Below, piece after piece: positions 8,302-18,625 of a DNA stretch of 58,091 nt. Each line of letters starts with the position of its first letter. Positions within the stretch are counted from its first letter, which is position 1. The notes below the pieces were generated by a model. The model saw only the letters and a list, made by a program, of their open reading frames with translations, was not told where the DNA came from and ran no database searches. This DNA comes from Alphaproteobacteria bacterium (lineage in GTDB: Bacteria > Pseudomonadota > Alphaproteobacteria > UBA6615), in NCBI GenBank assembly GCA_009691025.1, contig SHWB01000011.1, positions 1 through 58,091 on the forward strand, in the 5' to 3' direction. The translations under genes and the position numbers were made by a program.

Positions 8302-10338
8302 TCAGTGCTTCTTGCGGCGCACGCGCTTGCGCACCGCGTCGGCCACCGCCGCGGCGGTGATGCCGAAATGTTCGTAGACCTTGCCGGCCGGGCCCGAGGC
8401 ACCGAAGGAGCGCATGGCGATCATGGTCTCCTCGTCGACGCCCCAGCGCGCCCAGCCGAAGGGCACCGCCGCCTCGACGGCGATGCGCGGCGCGCGACCG
8501 AGGATGGCGGCGCGCTTGCGCGGACCCAGTGCGGCGAACAGCTCGTGGCTCGGCATGGAGACGACGGCGGCCGCGATGCCGTCCTTCGCCAGCGCGGCGC
8601 GCGCTTCCATCGCCAGCGCCACTTCCGAGCCGGTGGCGAGGATGGTGGCGTCGCGCGGCGCATCGTCGCCGGCGAGAACGTAGGCGCCCGCGGCCGAGCG
8701 GTTGACGGCAGCATCGTCGCGCTGCGCCGGCACCGCCTGGCGGGTCAGCGCCAGCACCGATGGCCCGGAGCGCGCGAGCGCGAGTTCCCAGCACTCGGCC
8801 GTCTCCAGCGCGTCGGCCGGGCGGAACACGGCGAGGCCGGGGATGGCGCGCAGGGCGGCGAGGTGCTCGACCGGCTGGTGCGTCGGCCCGTCCTCGCCCA
8901 GCCCGATCGAATCGTGCGTCATCACATAGATGACGCGCAGCGCCATCAGCGCCGCGAGGCGAATCGACGGGCGGCAGTAATCGGTGAAGACGAGGAAGGT
9001 GCCGCCGTAGGGCACCATGCCGCCATGCAGCGCCATGCCGTTCATGGCCGCCGCCATGGCGTGCTCGCGCACGCCGAAATAGACGTAGCGCCCGGCGAAA
9101 TCGCCGGCCTTCACCGGGTTGAGCCCGGCGACATGCGTCAAATTCGATTCCGTGAGGTCGGCCGAGCCGCCAACCAGCTCCGGCATGGCCGGCGCGATGG
9201 CGGCCAGCGCGGCGCGGCTGGCGGCGCGGGTGGACAGCGCCGGCTTGTCGGCGGCGAGCTTCGCCTTGTGCGCGGCGAGCGCGGCAGCCAGTTGCGGCGC
9301 CGGCTTGCCGGCGACGGTGCGGCGGAACTCGTCGGCCACCTCCTTGCCGACATCGCGCAGGCGGCCCTGCCAGGCGCGGCGGGCCTTGGCCCCGCGCGCG
9401 CCGGCGGCACGCCAGGCGGCTAGCACGTCATCGGGCACGACGAACGGCTCGTGCGGCCAGCCCAGTGTCTCGCGGGCGGCGGCGACCTCCTCCTTGCCCA
9501 GCGGCGCGCCATGCGTGGCGGCGGTGCCCTGCTTGTTGGGCGCGCCGTAGCCGATGATCGTGCGGCAGGCGATCAGGGAGGGCCGGTCGCTCGCCTTCGC
9601 CGCGATCAGCGCGGCGTCGATCGCCTCGGGGTCGTGGCCGTTGCAGGCCTGCACGTCCCAACCATAGCTGGCGAAGCGCGCGAGCTGGTCGTCGGAGACC
9701 GACAGCGAGGTCGCTCCGTCGATCGAGATGCGGTTGTCGTCGAACAGCACGGCCAGCTTGCCGAGCCTGAGATGCCCGGCGAGCGAGGCGGCCTCGTGGC
9801 TGATGCCCTCCATCAGGCAGCCGTCGCCGGCGAAGACCCAGGTCGTGTGGTCGACCAGCGCCTCGCCGAACTTCGCCGCCATCATGCGCTCGGCGATGGC
9901 CATGCCGACGGCGTTAGCGATGCCCTGGCCAAGCGGGCCCGTCGTCGTCTCGATGCCGCGCGCGAGATCGTGTTCGGGATGGCCCGGCGTGTGGCTGCCA
10001 AGCTGGCGGAAGGATTTGACATCATCGAGCGTCATGCTCGGCGTGCCAACGAGATAACGCACCGCGTAGAGCAGCATCGAGGCATGGCCGTTCGACAGCA
10101 CGAAACGGTCGCGGTCTGGCCAGTCGGGCGCCTCAGCGTCGTAGCTAATGTGGCGGGAAAACAGCACGGTAGCGAGGTCGGCCATGCCCATCGGTGCGCC
10201 GGGATGGCCGGAATTGGCCGCCTGCACGGCGTCCATCGCAAGGGCGCGTATGGCGTTGGCCATCTGCGCATGGGCGACCGGCGCGCCCTTGTCCTGCGCG
10301 GAAGAGTGAGCGGCGGACGCGGCCGTGGCGTTGGTCAT
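8302..10338 (-). CDS. tkt: Transketolase
   Basis: A 678-residue thiamine-diphosphate enzyme transferring two-carbon units between ketose and aldose phosphates. The N-terminal domain shows [10 protein letters not shown] (42-51), the ThDP motif beginning GDG at 171 and ending DDN at 200-202, and the C-terminal half carries the pyrimidine-domain segment [14 protein letters not shown] and the transketolase motif [12 protein letters not shown]. The chosen ATG at 10338 has a GGAG about six bases upstream; the frame extends further but upstream codons are rich in Pro/Ala/Arg and not family-like. First gene of the tkt-gap operon; its cofactor comes from the pathway to which thiE and thiD in this window belong. 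Confidence 0.95.
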   Translation of the reverse strand: MTNATAASAAHSSAQDKGAPVAHAQMANAIRALAMDAVQAANSGHPGAPMGMADLATVLFSRHISYDAEAPDWPDRDRFVLSNGHASMLLYAVRYLVGTPSMTLDDVKSFRQLGSHTPGHPEHDLARGIETTTGPLGQGIANAVGMAIAERMMAAKFGEALVDHTTWVFAGDGCLMEGISHEAASLAGHLRLGKLAVLFDDNRISIDGATSLSVSDDQLARFASYGWDVQACNGHDPEAIDAALIAAKASDRPSLIACRTIIGYGAPNKQGTAATHGAPLGKEEVAAARETLGWPHEPFVVPDDVLAAWRAAGARGAKARRAWQGRLRDVGKEVADEFRRTVAGKPAPQLAAALAAHKAKLAADKPALSTRAASRAALAAIAPAMPELVGGSADLTESNLTHVAGLNPVKAGDFAGRYVYFGVREHAMAAAMNGMALHGGMVPYGGTFLVFTDYCRPSIRLAALMALRVIYVMTHDSIGLGEDGPTHQPVEHLAALRAIPGLAVFRPADALETAECWELALARSGPSVLALTRQAVPAQRDDAAVNRSAAGAYVLAGDDAPRDATILATGSEVALAMEARAALAKDGIAAAVVSMPSHELFAALGPRKRAAILGRAPRIAVEAAVPFGWARWGVDEETMIAMRSFGASGPAGKVYEHFGITAAAVADAVRKRVRRKKH

Positions 10339-10549
10339 CGGCTCCGGCGGCGGGTCTGAGCGGGGCGGGAATCTAGGCACGCCAGGCACCCCCCAGGCGG
10401 CGGCCGGAAATCGCATGGGCGCGCGGGGGGCGTCAATGGATTCTCGTGCGGCCGGTCCGGCTATCCCCAGCCCCGCCGGTTGACCGCCCGTCGGGCTGGC
10501 GCATAGTGTTCCGACGCACTTCATGTATCGCTAGAGGACCAGCGCGCTA

Positions 10550-10759
10550 ATGGCCGGATTCGATGAGGCGGGGCAGCGGCTCGATGCGGCGCTGGCGCGG
10601 CTGGAGCGGGCAGCCTCGGCCCGGGCGGGTGATGCCGGCGAGCTGGAGCGCCTGCGGGCCAAAAAGGCGGCGCTGGCCGAAACCGCCGCCGAGACGGCGA
10701 CCCGTCTCGATGCCGCCATCGCGCGGCTGCGGCGGCTCGTCACCGCCCCCGGCGCCTGA
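10550..10759 (+). CDS. Small coiled-coil protein (DUF4164 type) preceding zapA
   Basis: A 69-residue protein made almost entirely of heptad-like coiled coil (LDAALARLERA, then ELERLRAKKAALAETAAETA). Short proteins of this kind are regularly encoded directly upstream of zapA in alphaproteobacteria and are filed as DUF4164. It ends 10 bases before zapA, so co-transcription and probably translational coupling are likely. A divisome-related scaffolding role is only guilt by association. The start at 10550 follows a GAGGA run about 15 bases upstream. Confidence 0.75.
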   Translation: MAGFDEAGQRLDAALARLERAASARAGDAGELERLRAKKAALAETAAETATRLDAAIARLRRLVTAPGA

Positions 10760-10769
10760 GGGGTCCGGC

Positions 10770-11114
10770 ATGGCCCAGGTCGACGTCACAATCAACGGCC
10801 GCGAATACCGCATCGCCTGCGAGGACGGGCAGGAGCAGCACCTCATCGGCCTCGCAGCCTACCTCAATGCGAGGGTGGCGGAGCTGGTGCGCGAGGTCGG
10901 CCAGATCGGCGACACGCGGCTGCTGGTGATGGCCGGGCTGCTGGTCGCCGACGAGCTGTCCGACATGAAGGACGCGCTCGACGCCGAACGCGGCCTGCGG
11001 CAGGCCGAAATGGCCGGGCGCCTCGACAAGCTTGCCGGCCGTATCGAGTCGCTCGCCGCCGGCATCGAGGCCGACCGGCCGGCGCCGGTTGCCAGCGCCG
11101 GCAAGCGAGCCTAG
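10770..11114 (+). CDS. zapA: Cell division protein ZapA
   Basis: A 114-residue ZapA protein that bundles FtsZ protofilaments at the division ring. The N-terminal beta-rich domain begins AQVDVTINGREYRIACEDGQE and is followed by the conserved helix HLIGLAAYLNARVAEL and a C-terminal coiled coil (SDMKDALDAERGLRQAEM). Length matches the family. It is followed within about 10 bases by 6S RNA and then fthC, the classic proteobacterial zapA-ssrS-fthC order, which supports all three calls. Confidence 0.92.
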   Translation: MAQVDVTINGREYRIACEDGQEQHLIGLAAYLNARVAELVREVGQIGDTRLLVMAGLLVADELSDMKDALDAERGLRQAEMAGRLDKLAGRIESLAAGIEADRPAPVASAGKRA

Positions 11115-11124
11115 GTTCCGCCCC

Positions 11125-11288
11125 GGACGGTCGCTGGGGTACGCGGCAGGCGGCACCATGTCCCGGGGACCTTAATGTTCCACTAGGGAGCTGTCCCTGC
11201 CTTTGGCCTTGGCCTCGGGCACACGGCGCCCACCTGCGCAAGCAGGTCTCGGTGGACTTGCCCCGCCACCGGTACCCCGGCACCGTCC
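11125..11288 (+). ncRNA. ssrS: 6S RNA
   Basis: The region between zapA and fthC folds as 6S RNA. The closing stem pairs GGACGGT and GCTGGGGTAC at the 5' side with GTACCCCGGC and ACCGTCC at the 3' side. The centre has the long, nearly unpaired bubble typical of the RNA, with CCCGGGGACCTTAATGTT on the 5' arm and the hairpin ACCTGC-GCAA-GCAGGT on the 3' arm. 6S RNA imitates an open promoter and sequesters sigma-70 RNA polymerase, mostly in stationary phase. Ends are inferred from the pairing and may be off by several bases. Confidence 0.88.
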
Positions 11289-11315
11289 ACCTTCACGCCG
11301 CCATCCGGACAGACC

Positions 11316-11936
11316 GTGACCGAACAGACGGAAGCCGACCTCGCGGCCCAGAAGGCCGCGCTGCGCGAGGCTGCGAAGCGCGACCGCGCGGCGCTGTCGA
11401 GCGGCCTCGGCATGGCCGCGCCGACCGGCGTGCTGGCCCGCTTCCTGTCCTGCGAGGCGCTGGCCGGCGAGCTGGTGCCGGGCCGCGTCGCATCGGGCTA
11501 TGCCGCCATGGACAGCGAACTCGACCCGGCGACGCTGCTGCGCCACTTTGCGGTGGCGGGACTGCGCCTGTGCCTGCCGGTGACGGGCAAGCGCGGCATG
11601 CCTCTGACCTTCCGCGCCTGGCGCCCAGGCAACCGCATGAGCACGGGCGTCTGGGGCTTCCCGGTGCCGGGCGAGGACGCGCCGCTGCTGGAGCCCGATC
11701 TGCTGCTGGTGCCTCTGCTGGCCTTCGACCGCGACGGTAACCGGCTCGGTTATGGCGCCGGATTCTACGACATGACGCTGCGCGCGCTGCGGGCGAGAAA
11801 GCACATCGTCGCCGTCGGCATCGGCTTCGCCGGGCAGTTTCGCCCGCGCGTGCCGGTCGGCCCGCGCGACGAGCGCCTCGACTGGATCGTCACCGAGGCC
11901 GGCGCCTGGCCGGTCGGATCGGAAGATCGGCCATGA
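11316..11936 (+). CDS. fthC: 5-formyltetrahydrofolate cyclo-ligase
   Basis: A 206-residue ATP-dependent enzyme (also called MTHFS or YgfA) converting 5-formyl-THF to 5,10-methenyl-THF. The ATP/folate-binding motif GYGAGFYD lies at 145-152, and PLLAFDRDGNRLGYGAGF is the family signature. The start is GTG at 11316; it leaves 27 bases after the predicted 6S RNA end. The zapA-ssrS-fthC arrangement implies that processing of the shared transcript may release 6S RNA, as described in other proteobacteria. Confidence 0.92.
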   Translation: MTEQTEADLAAQKAALREAAKRDRAALSSGLGMAAPTGVLARFLSCEALAGELVPGRVASGYAAMDSELDPATLLRHFAVAGLRLCLPVTGKRGMPLTFRAWRPGNRMSTGVWGFPVPGEDAPLLEPDLLLVPLLAFDRDGNRLGYGAGFYDMTLRALRARKHIVAVGIGFAGQFRPRVPVGPRDERLDWIVTEAGAWPVGSEDRP

Positions 11937-11947
11937 TCGCGGCGCCC

Positions 11948-12076
11948 CACCTCACCCTCCCCGTTGCCGACGCAACGGGGCCCCTCCCTCTCCGCCCCGC
12001 TGTCGGAGAGGGCGATTTCCCACCGATGCAGACCTTCACCCTCTCCGCCCCGGGGGGCGGAGAGGGCAGGGTGAGG
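11948..12076. repeat. Long nested inverted repeat, family C
   Basis: The outer arms are ACCTCACCCT (11948-11957) and AGGGTGAGGT (12067-12076). Inside are CCCCGTTGCCGACGCAACGGGG, CCTCTCCGCCCC-GCTGTC-GGAGAGGG and CCTCTCCGCCCC-GGGG-GGCGGAGAGGG. The inner unit is the one also found at 7214-7239. It fills the fthC-ymdB gap and leaves no room for a gene. Confidence 0.7.
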
Positions 12077-12108
12077 TTGGGCGACGTTACTGACGGCAGA
12101 GGACGCGC

Positions 12109-12963
12109 ATGAAAATCCTCGTTTGCGGCGATGTCGTCGGGCGGTCGGGGCGGGACGCGGTGTGCGGCCTGCTGCCGGCGCTGCGCGAGGCGCTGGCGCT
12201 CGATTTCGTCGTCGTCAACGGCGAGAACGCGGCGCATGGCTTCGGCATCACCGACAAGATCTGCGCCCAGCTCTACGAGGCCGGCACCGACGTCATCACC
12301 ACCGGCAACCATGTCTGGGACCAGCGCGAGGTCATAGCCTATATCGGCAACGACAAGCGCCTGCTGCGCCCGGCCAATTTCCCGCCAGGCACGCCCGGGC
12401 GCGGCTGGGGTGTCTACGAGACGCGGCGCGGCAAGCGCGTGCTGGTCATGAACGTCATGTGCCGGCTGTTCATGGATGCGCTCGACGATCCGTTCCGCTC
12501 CGTCGAGGAAGTTCTGGGCAGCCACCGCCTCGGAGCCAATGTCGACGCCATCGTGATCGACGTACATGGCGAGGCGACTTCCGAGAAGATGGCGCTCGGC
12601 TTCGTCGCCGACGGGCGGGCGAGCCTCGTCGCCGGCACGCACACCCATGTGCCGACTGCCGATGCCCAGGTGTTGGCCGCCGGCACCGGCTATATCAGCG
12701 ACCTCGGCATGTGCGGCGACTACGATTCGGTGATCGGCCTGCGCAAGGACCTCGCCATCGAGCGCTTCCGCCGCAAGATGCCGGGGGAACGGCTGGTGCC
12801 GGCCGACGGCCCGGGCACGCTGTGCGCCGTCTATGTCGAGACCGACGACAAAAGTGGGCTCGCCCGCCATGTGGCGCCGCTGCGCCTCGGCCCGCGCCTG
12901 GCTCCGGCCTGGCCGCTGGAAGGCGGCGTTACGGCCGCGATTACGGCTCGAATCCCAACATAA
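12109..12963 (+). CDS. YmdB-family metallophosphoesterase (TIGR00282)
   Basis: A 284-residue calcineurin-like phosphoesterase. Metal-binding motifs are GDVVGRSGR (7-15), NGEN (37-40), GNHVWD (66-71) and the late GTHTHVPTAD. Members of this family hydrolyse 2',3'-cyclic nucleotides; the Bacillus YmdB protein influences biofilm and sporulation gene expression. In alphaproteobacteria it is typically found next to fthC and yebC, as here. The protein appears cytosolic, with no signal peptide. It is complete and of normal length. Confidence 0.88.
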   Translation: MKILVCGDVVGRSGRDAVCGLLPALREALALDFVVVNGENAAHGFGITDKICAQLYEAGTDVITTGNHVWDQREVIAYIGNDKRLLRPANFPPGTPGRGWGVYETRRGKRVLVMNVMCRLFMDALDDPFRSVEEVLGSHRLGANVDAIVIDVHGEATSEKMALGFVADGRASLVAGTHTHVPTADAQVLAAGTGYISDLGMCGDYDSVIGLRKDLAIERFRRKMPGERLVPADGPGTLCAVYVETDDKSGLARHVAPLRLGPRLAPAWPLEGGVTAAITARIPT

Positions 12964-13071
12964 TCCGTTGTTAGCGACGCGTGCCTTCGGATAAGAGGGG
13001 CTGTCTGCTCGGCACGCGCCATTTGGTATAAGGGCAGACGCAACACCGCACATGTTGGGGTAAGGACGGCC

Positions 13072-13824
13072 ATGGCTGGCCATTCCCAGTTCAAAAACAT
13101 CATGCACCGGAAAGGCGCGCAGGATGCCAAACGCGCCAAGGTGTTCGCCAAGCACGCCCGCGAGATCGAGGTCGCCGCGCGGGCGGGCGTGCCCGATCCG
13201 GCGCAGAATCCGCGCCTGCGCAACGCCATCCTCGCCGCCCGCGGCGTCAACATGCCGCGCGACCGCATCGACCGGGCCATCGCCAAGGCGAGCAGCTCGG
13301 GCGACGACGCCACGCGCTACGAGGAGGTGCGCTACGAGGGCTACGGCCCCGGCGGCACTGCGCTGATTGTGATGGCGCTGACCGACAACCGCAACCGCAC
13401 CGCCTCCGAGGTGCGCTCGGCCTTCTCGAAGTACGGCGGCAATCTCGGCGAGACCAACAGCGTCGCCTTCCTGTTCAACCGCCTTGGCCAGATCACCTAC
13501 CCGGCCAAGGCAGGCACGTCCGAGCGCGTGTTCGAGGCGGCGCTGGAGGCCGGCGCGGAGGATGTGACGAGCGACAGTGACGGCCACGTCATCGTCTGCA
13601 GTCTCGACGATTTCGCCAGTGTCGCGGAGGCGCTAGAAAAGACTCTCGGCGCGCCGGCCGAGGCCGCGCTGACCTGGCGACCGTTGACCACGGTCGAGGT
13701 CGGCGAGGAAACGGCGCCGACATTGATGAAACTGATCTACGCCCTCGAGGACAGCGACGACGTGCAGTCGGTGGCCTCAAATTTCGAGATCGACGACGCG
13801 GTGATGGCGCGGTTCGCCGGCTGA
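13072..13824 (+). CDS. yebC: YebC/PmpR family regulatory/translation factor
   Basis: A 250-residue YebC protein, starting [20 protein letters not shown], the family signature. The acidic segment [21 protein letters not shown] around residues 91-111 is also diagnostic. YebC proteins were long annotated as DNA-binding regulators; recent work on the family points to relief of ribosome stalling at polyproline-type motifs. It sits just upstream of ruvCAB, the usual proteobacterial location. A TATAAG at 13027-13032 upstream may be a -10 element, but no good -35 is visible. Confidence 0.93.
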   Translation: MAGHSQFKNIMHRKGAQDAKRAKVFAKHAREIEVAARAGVPDPAQNPRLRNAILAARGVNMPRDRIDRAIAKASSSGDDATRYEEVRYEGYGPGGTALIVMALTDNRNRTASEVRSAFSKYGGNLGETNSVAFLFNRLGQITYPAKAGTSERVFEAALEAGAEDVTSDSDGHVIVCSLDDFASVAEALEKTLGAPAEAALTWRPLTTVEVGEETAPTLMKLIYALEDSDDVQSVASNFEIDDAVMARFAG

Positions 13825-13852
13825 CGCCGGCCCCGCGCGGGAGACAGGCCAA

Positions 13853-14347
13853 ATGCGGCTGCTCGGGCTCGATCCCGGACTGCGCCGGACCGGCTGGGGG
13901 GTCATCGAGGCCGTCGGCAATCGCCTGTCGCACGTCGCCAACGGTGTCATCTCGGTGCCGGACACGCTCGACCTCGCCAATCGCCTGGCCCTGCTCTACG
14001 CCGGGCTGGTCGAGGTGGTGGAGCACTATGCGCCGGAATCGGCGGGGGTCGAGGAGACCTTCGTCAACGTCGATGCGCGCTCGACCCTCAAGCTGGGGCA
14101 GGCGCGTGGCGTCGTCATGCTGGTGCCGGCGCTGGCCGGCATCCCGATCGGCGAGTACCCGGCCAATACAGTGAAGAAGTCGCTGGTCGGCTACGGCCTC
14201 GCCGGCAAGCCGCAGGTCGCGCACATGGTCGCCCGCCTGCTGCCGGGTGTGACCTTTGCGGGGCCGGACGCCGCCGATGCGCTGGCCGTCGCCATCTGCC
14301 ACGCCCACCACTCCTCGACGGCGCGGCGGCGGGAGGCGACGGCGTGA
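13853..14347 (+). CDS. ruvC: Holliday junction resolvase RuvC
   Basis: A 164-residue endonuclease that cleaves Holliday junctions symmetrically. The four acidic active-site residues are all present: D7 in [14 protein letters not shown]67 in GVEETF, and D139 and D142 in [11 protein letters not shown]. Its stop overlaps the ruvA start by 4 bases (GTGA), so ruvC and ruvA are translationally coupled. Confidence 0.96.
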   Translation: MRLLGLDPGLRRTGWGVIEAVGNRLSHVANGVISVPDTLDLANRLALLYAGLVEVVEHYAPESAGVEETFVNVDARSTLKLGQARGVVMLVPALAGIPIGEYPANTVKKSLVGYGLAGKPQVAHMVARLLPGVTFAGPDAADALAVAICHAHHSSTARRREATA

Positions 14348-14955
14348 TCGCGCGACTGGTCGGCCAGATCGTCGAGGTGGCGGTCGAGAGCGTCGTGCTC
14401 GATGTCGGCGGCGTCGGCTACGCCGTGTCCTGTTCGCGCCGCACGCTGGGCAGGCTGCCGCCGGTCGGTGGCACGGCGACGCTGCATATCGAGATGCGGC
14501 TGCGCGACGAGCTGCCACATCTCTACGGTTTCGCCGACAGGCGCGAGCGCGAGAGCTTCCGCCTGCTGACCACGGTGCAGGGCGTCGGCGCGCGCGTCGC
14601 GCTCGCGGTGCTGTCGGCGCTGTCGCCGGACGAGCTGGTCGACGCCATACTCGCCGGCGACAAGGCGCAACTCTCCCGCGCCGACGGCGTCGGGCCGCGC
14701 CTTGCCGCCCGCATCGCCGCCGAACTGCGCGAGCGCGCTTCCCTGCTCGGCGGTGGCGGCGTGCCGCCGGCCGCCGGGGGCGGCGAGGCTGCCGCGACCG
14801 CCAGCGCCAGCGCCGACACCATATCCGCCCTCGTCAATCTCGGCTATGGCCGGGCCGAGGCCTTCGCCGCCGTCAGCCGCGCCAGTCGCGGCCTCGCCGC
14901 CGACGCCGCCGTCGAGGCGCTGATCCCGGCGGCGCTGAAGGAGCTGGCGAAGTGA
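14344..14955 (+). CDS. ruvA: Holliday junction branch migration protein RuvA
   Basis: A 203-residue DNA-binding subunit that holds the four-way junction for RuvB. The N-terminal OB fold begins [20 protein letters not shown], two helix-hairpin-helix motifs follow around residues 70-130 ([19 protein letters not shown] and [18 protein letters not shown]), and after an Ala/Gly-rich linker the C-terminal RuvB-contact domain begins [18 protein letters not shown]. The start is GTG within the ruvC stop. Its own stop overlaps the ruvB GTG. Confidence 0.95.
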   Translation: MIARLVGQIVEVAVESVVLDVGGVGYAVSCSRRTLGRLPPVGGTATLHIEMRLRDELPHLYGFADRRERESFRLLTTVQGVGARVALAVLSALSPDELVDAILAGDKAQLSRADGVGPRLAARIAAELRERASLLGGGGVPPAAGGGEAAATASASADTISALVNLGYGRAEAFAAVSRASRGLAADAAVEALIPAALKELAK

Positions 14956-16016
14956 GCGGGCCGGGCGCCGCTGGCGACCGCTTGATTGATCCCGCCGCCA
15001 CGCCGGGCGACGGCGCCAATGTCGCCCTCAGGCCGCGCAATCTCGGCGAATTCGTCGGCCAGCAGGCGGTGCGCCAGAACCTGCAGGTGTTCATCGAAGC
15101 CGCGCGCGGCCGGGGCGAGGCGATCGACCATGTCCTGCTGCACGGCCCGCCGGGCCTCGGCAAGACGACACTGGCGCAGATCGTCTCGCGTGAGCTGGGG
15201 GTCAATTTCCGCGCCACCTCGGGCCCGGTGCTGACCCGCGCCGGCGACCTCGCCGCCGTTTTGACCAATCTCGAAGCCCGCGACGTGCTGTTCATCGACG
15301 AGATACACCGCCTCAATCCTGCCGTAGAGGAGGTGCTGTATCCCGCGATGGAAGACTTCCAGCTCGACCTGATGATCGGGGAAGGGCCGGCGGCGCGTTC
15401 GGTGCGTATCGATCTGCCGCGCTTCACGCTGGTGGGCGCGACGACCCGGCTCGGCATGCTGACGACGCCGCTGCGCGAGCGTTTCGGCATCCAGTTGCGT
15501 CTGGATTTCTATGGCGTGGCCGAGCTGGAGGCGATCGTGCGGCGCGGCGCCCGCATGCTCGACATGGCGCTCGCCGATGACGGCGCCACCGAAATCGCCC
15601 GGCGCGCCCGCGGCACGCCGCGCGTCGCCGGGCGCCTGCTGCGGCGCGTGCGAGACTTCGCCGCCGTGGCCGGAATTGCCGTGGTCGACGCGGATTTCGC
15701 CGACGGGGCGTTGCGCCGGCTGGAAGTCGATGCGCGCGGCCTCGACGCCATGGACCGGCGCTACCTCGACTGCATCGCCAACAGCTTCTCCGGCGGCCCG
15801 GTCGGCGTCGAGACCCTGTCGGCGGCCCTGGCCGAAGAGCGCGACACGCTCGAAGACGTCGTCGAGCCGTTCCTTATCCAGCAGGGGATGATCGCGCGCA
15901 CGCCGCGCGGCCGCGTCATGGTCGAGGGCGGCTGGCGGCATCTCGGCCTGCCGGTGCCGGCCGGCCGCCAGCTCGACCTGCTGGGACGCGCTGCGGCGGA
16001 GAACAGCGATGGCTGA
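14952..16016 (+). CDS. ruvB: Holliday junction branch migration ATPase RuvB
   Basis: A 354-residue AAA+ hexameric motor. Walker A GPPGLGKT lies at 65-72, Walker B FIDEIH at 114-119, sensor 1 GATTR follows, and the C-terminal winged helix carries [14 protein letters not shown]. The start is GTG at 14952, overlapping the ruvA TGA as GTGA; the frame is open far upstream but those codons are the shadow of ruvA. The 3' end overlaps the ybgC start by 8 bases. Confidence 0.95.
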   Translation: MSGPGAAGDRLIDPAATPGDGANVALRPRNLGEFVGQQAVRQNLQVFIEAARGRGEAIDHVLLHGPPGLGKTTLAQIVSRELGVNFRATSGPVLTRAGDLAAVLTNLEARDVLFIDEIHRLNPAVEEVLYPAMEDFQLDLMIGEGPAARSVRIDLPRFTLVGATTRLGMLTTPLRERFGIQLRLDFYGVAELEAIVRRGARMLDMALADDGATEIARRARGTPRVAGRLLRRVRDFAAVAGIAVVDADFADGALRRLEVDARGLDAMDRRYLDCIANSFSGGPVGVETLSAALAEERDTLEDVVEPFLIQQGMIARTPRGRVMVEGGWRHLGLPVPAGRQLDLLGRAAAENSDG

Positions 16017-16539
16017 TCCGGCCCCGCCCTTCGCCGGCATCCTCGCCGATGGCGAGCACGTCCTGACGCTGCGCGTGTACTACGAGGACACCGACGCTGC
16101 CGGCATCGTTTACTACGCCAACTACCTGCGCTTCGCCGAACGCGGCCGCACCGAGATGATGCGCCTGCTCGGCATCGACCAGTCGGCGATGCGCGCGGCG
16201 AGCAGCTGCGTCTTCGCGGTGCGCGAATGCAACGCGCTCTACCTGCAGCCGGCGCGCCTCGACGATGTGGTCGAGGTGCGTACGCGGCTGATTGAGGTGC
16301 GCGGTGCCAGCCTGCAGGCGCGCCAGACGGTGATGCGGGGGACGGAGGAGCTGGTCCGTCTCGACGTGTGCATCGTATGCCTCGACGCCCGGCTGCGCCC
16401 GGTTCGCGTGCCCGCCAGCGTGCGCACGACGCTCGCCCGGCTGGTCCGTCCGTCTTCTTTCGGTCGGTCCGCCGCGGCGACCGACACCAACGCCAACCGC
16501 ACTATGGAAGTCAGGGGTCGATGGGAAGCAACATCATAG
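16009..16539 (+). CDS. ybgC: Tol-Pal-associated acyl-CoA thioesterase YbgC
   Basis: A 176-residue hotdog-fold thioesterase acting on acyl-CoA, linked to phospholipid metabolism at the inner membrane. The active-site segment [19 protein letters not shown] at about 24-42 contains the catalytic Asp. It overlaps ruvB by 8 bases and tolQ by 19 bases, so it is tightly embedded in the operon. The C-terminal ~25 residues are an unconserved tail overlapping the tolQ start. Confidence 0.93.
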   Translation: MADPAPPFAGILADGEHVLTLRVYYEDTDAAGIVYYANYLRFAERGRTEMMRLLGIDQSAMRAASSCVFAVRECNALYLQPARLDDVVEVRTRLIEVRGASLQARQTVMRGTEELVRLDVCIVCLDARLRPVRVPASVRTTLARLVRPSSFGRSAAATDTNANRTMEVRGRWEATS

Positions 16540-17252
16540 AAACGGTCAACGTGGCCGGCGGTGTCCCAGCGGTGGATTTCTCGATCCTCGCGCTGTTCCT
16601 GCACGCGCACATCGTGAACAAGATGGTGCTGATCCTGCTGTTCCTAGCCTCGTTCTGGTCGTGGGCGATCATAATCGACAAATGGGTGCGGCTGCGCCGG
16701 CTGGCGGCCCAGGCCAACGAGTTCGAGGACGCCTTCTGGTCGGGCGGTTCGCTCGACGACCTTTACGACCGCATCGGGCCTCGGCCGTCGGACCCGCTGT
16801 CTTCCGTGTTCGCCGCGGCAATGGGCGAGTGGCGACGATCCGTGTCGCGCGGCATCGCCAATGACGGCGAGTCGCGCGAGAGCCTGCGCGACCGCATCGA
16901 ACGGGTGATGGAAGTCGCCATGCTGCGAGAGATGGAGCGCATCGAGCGCTACATGGTGTTCCTCGGCTCGGCTGGCGCCACGGCTCCCTTCGTCGGCCTG
17001 TTCGGAACGGTCTGGGGCATCATGAACAGCTTCCAGGCCATCGCCGCCACCAAGGCCACCGGCATCACCGTCATCGCCCCGGGTCTCGCCGAGGCGCTGT
17101 TCGCCACCGCTCTCGGCCTTGTCGTCGCTATCCCGGCGGTGATCGCCTTCAACACCTTCAACGCCGGCATCGGCCGCTACGGCCAGCGGCTCGAGGTGTT
17201 CGGCGCCGAGTTCAGCGCGATCCTCTCGCGCCAGCTCGACGAGAAGGCCTGA
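16521..17252 (+). CDS. tolQ: Tol-Pal system protein TolQ
   Basis: A 243-residue inner-membrane protein, the stator-like subunit that with TolR converts proton motive force into motion of TolA. Three membrane helices are visible: [18 protein letters not shown]-type near residues 35-53, a central one at [20 protein letters not shown] (about 153-172) and one at [19 protein letters not shown] (about 193-212). The start ATG at 16521 follows AGGGG and overlaps the end of ybgC. Confidence 0.95.
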   Translation: MGSNIIETVNVAGGVPAVDFSILALFLHAHIVNKMVLILLFLASFWSWAIIIDKWVRLRRLAAQANEFEDAFWSGGSLDDLYDRIGPRPSDPLSSVFAAAMGEWRRSVSRGIANDGESRESLRDRIERVMEVAMLREMERIERYMVFLGSAGATAPFVGLFGTVWGIMNSFQAIAATKATGITVIAPGLAEALFATALGLVVAIPAVIAFNTFNAGIGRYGQRLEVFGAEFSAILSRQLDEKA

Positions 17253-17256
17253 CGCC

Positions 17257-17706
17257 ATGGCAACGCGCCTGCGCCGCCGCTGGCATCGCCGCTCCACCCG
17301 CATGGTCTCGGATATCAACGTCGCGCCGTTCGTCGACGTGATGCTGGTGCTGGTCGTCATCTTCATGCTGACGGCGCCGCTGCTGACGGTCGGTGTGCCG
17401 GTCGACCTGCCGCAGGCCTCCGCCAGCCCGATTCGTGAGGAGACCGAGCCGCTGGTGCTCAGCATCGACCGCGACAGCCGCATCTTCCTGATGGACAGCG
17501 AGGTCGAGCAGGCGAGCCTCGCAGCTCGCCTCGCGGCGATGGCGAGGGCCAATCCAGCACTGCGCGTGTTCGTCCGGGGCGACCGCACCATCAGCTACGG
17601 CCGCATCATGGAAGTGATGGGCATGGTCTCGGAATCCGGCTTCACCAAGGTCGCGCTCATAGCCGAGGTGCCGGTGGCGACGCCGGGAGCCTCGCGCCGG
17701 CCATGA
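17257..17706 (+). CDS. tolR: Tol-Pal system protein TolR
   Basis: A 149-residue ExbD/TolR protein with one N-terminal membrane helix, beginning at [18 protein letters not shown] (about 28-45), whose first aspartate is the proton-carrying residue. The periplasmic domain follows. The N-terminus is strongly basic ([12 protein letters not shown]). It starts 4 bases after the tolQ stop and overlaps tolA by 4 bases (ATGA). Confidence 0.95.
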   Translation: MATRLRRRWHRRSTRMVSDINVAPFVDVMLVLVVIFMLTAPLLTVGVPVDLPQASASPIREETEPLVLSIDRDSRIFLMDSEVEQASLAARLAAMARANPALRVFVRGDRTISYGRIMEVMGMVSESGFTKVALIAEVPVATPGASRRP

Positions 17707-18623
17707 CCATCGCCCTCGACCGTTCGCTCAGCCGCCATCGCGGCCGCCACTGGGGCACCGTCGGCTCGGGGACGCTACATGTCGCGCTGATCGTCATGGT
17801 CCAGGTTGGTGCCGCCAGCCTGTTCTCCGATCCGCCGCCACCGCCGCCGCGCATCATTCCCATCGAGATCGTGCCGGTCGGCAAGATCACGACGCCGCCG
17901 CCGCCGGTGGCAGCCCGCGAGGGGCCCGCGCCGCAACGCCAGGCCGCCGCGCCGCCGCCGCCACCACCGCAGCCGGCGCCTGAGGTCAAGGCGCCGACCC
18001 CACCGGCACCACCGCCGGTGCCACAGGCGCAGCCGACGCCGCCCCCCCCGCCGCCGCCCGCCCCGACACCGCAGGCCCGCCCTACGCCGCCGCCCGAGCC
18101 GGCGCCGCCGGCCGCCGAACGTGTCGAGGCCAAGCCGCAGACCAAGCCGGCGCCGCCGGCGCCTAAGCGCGACTTCAATTCGGTGCTCAAGGATCTGTCG
18201 GCGAAGAACGCCACGCCTACGCCGGCACCCGCCGTTCATGCGACCGCGCCGACCACCGGCAAGCCCGTGCCGACGCCGCCGGCGCCGCCGACGACCCAGG
18301 CCTCGATCGCCGAGATCGACGCTCTCCGGGCTGCCGTGCGCCAGCAGGTCGAGCTGTGCTGGAGCCCGCCGACGGGCGCCCGCGAGGCGCGCGACCTCGT
18401 GGTGCGCGTGCATATCAGGCTCGATCCTTCTGGCCAGGTGCGCGACGCGCGCGTCCTCGACTCGGCGCGCATGGCCCTCGACCGATTCTTCGAGGCCGCC
18501 GCCGACGCCGCGCGGCGCGCCGTGCTCAACGACCGCTGCAATCCGCTGAAACTGCCGCCCGAGCGTTATGAGCTGTGGCGGGAGATAGAACTGACCTTCG
18601 ATCCGCGAGACGCATTGGGGTAG
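17703..18623 (+). CDS. tolA: Tol-Pal system protein TolA
   Basis: A 306-residue energy-transducing bridge across the periplasm. It has one membrane anchor at about residues 20-42, a long proline-rich spacer (about 45-190) with runs of up to seven prolines instead of the Ala/Lys-rich helix of enterobacterial TolA, and a C-terminal TonB/TolA-like domain (about 205-306) with QVELCWSPP and a late cysteine. The spacer is extremely biased, which is why several long antisense frames occur here; these are shadows. Translation of the polyproline runs would be expected to need EF-P, encoded at 1.6 kb. Confidence 0.92.
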   Translation: MTIALDRSLSRHRGRHWGTVGSGTLHVALIVMVQVGAASLFSDPPPPPPRIIPIEIVPVGKITTPPPPVAAREGPAPQRQAAAPPPPPPQPAPEVKAPTPPAPPPVPQAQPTPPPPPPPAPTPQARPTPPPEPAPPAAERVEAKPQTKPAPPAPKRDFNSVLKDLSAKNATPTPAPAVHATAPTTGKPVPTPPAPPTTQASIAEIDALRAAVRQQVELCWSPPTGAREARDLVVRVHIRLDPSGQVRDARVLDSARMALDRFFEAAADAARRAVLNDRCNPLKLPPERYELWREIELTFDPRDALG

Positions 18624-18625
18624 CG

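Noticed and set aside
14256-14951. Long open frame upstream of ruvB in the ruvB frame
   Set aside because: It lies over ruvC and ruvA in another frame and codes for Arg/Ala-rich shadow sequence; the GTGA overlap with ruvA gives the natural ruvB start.
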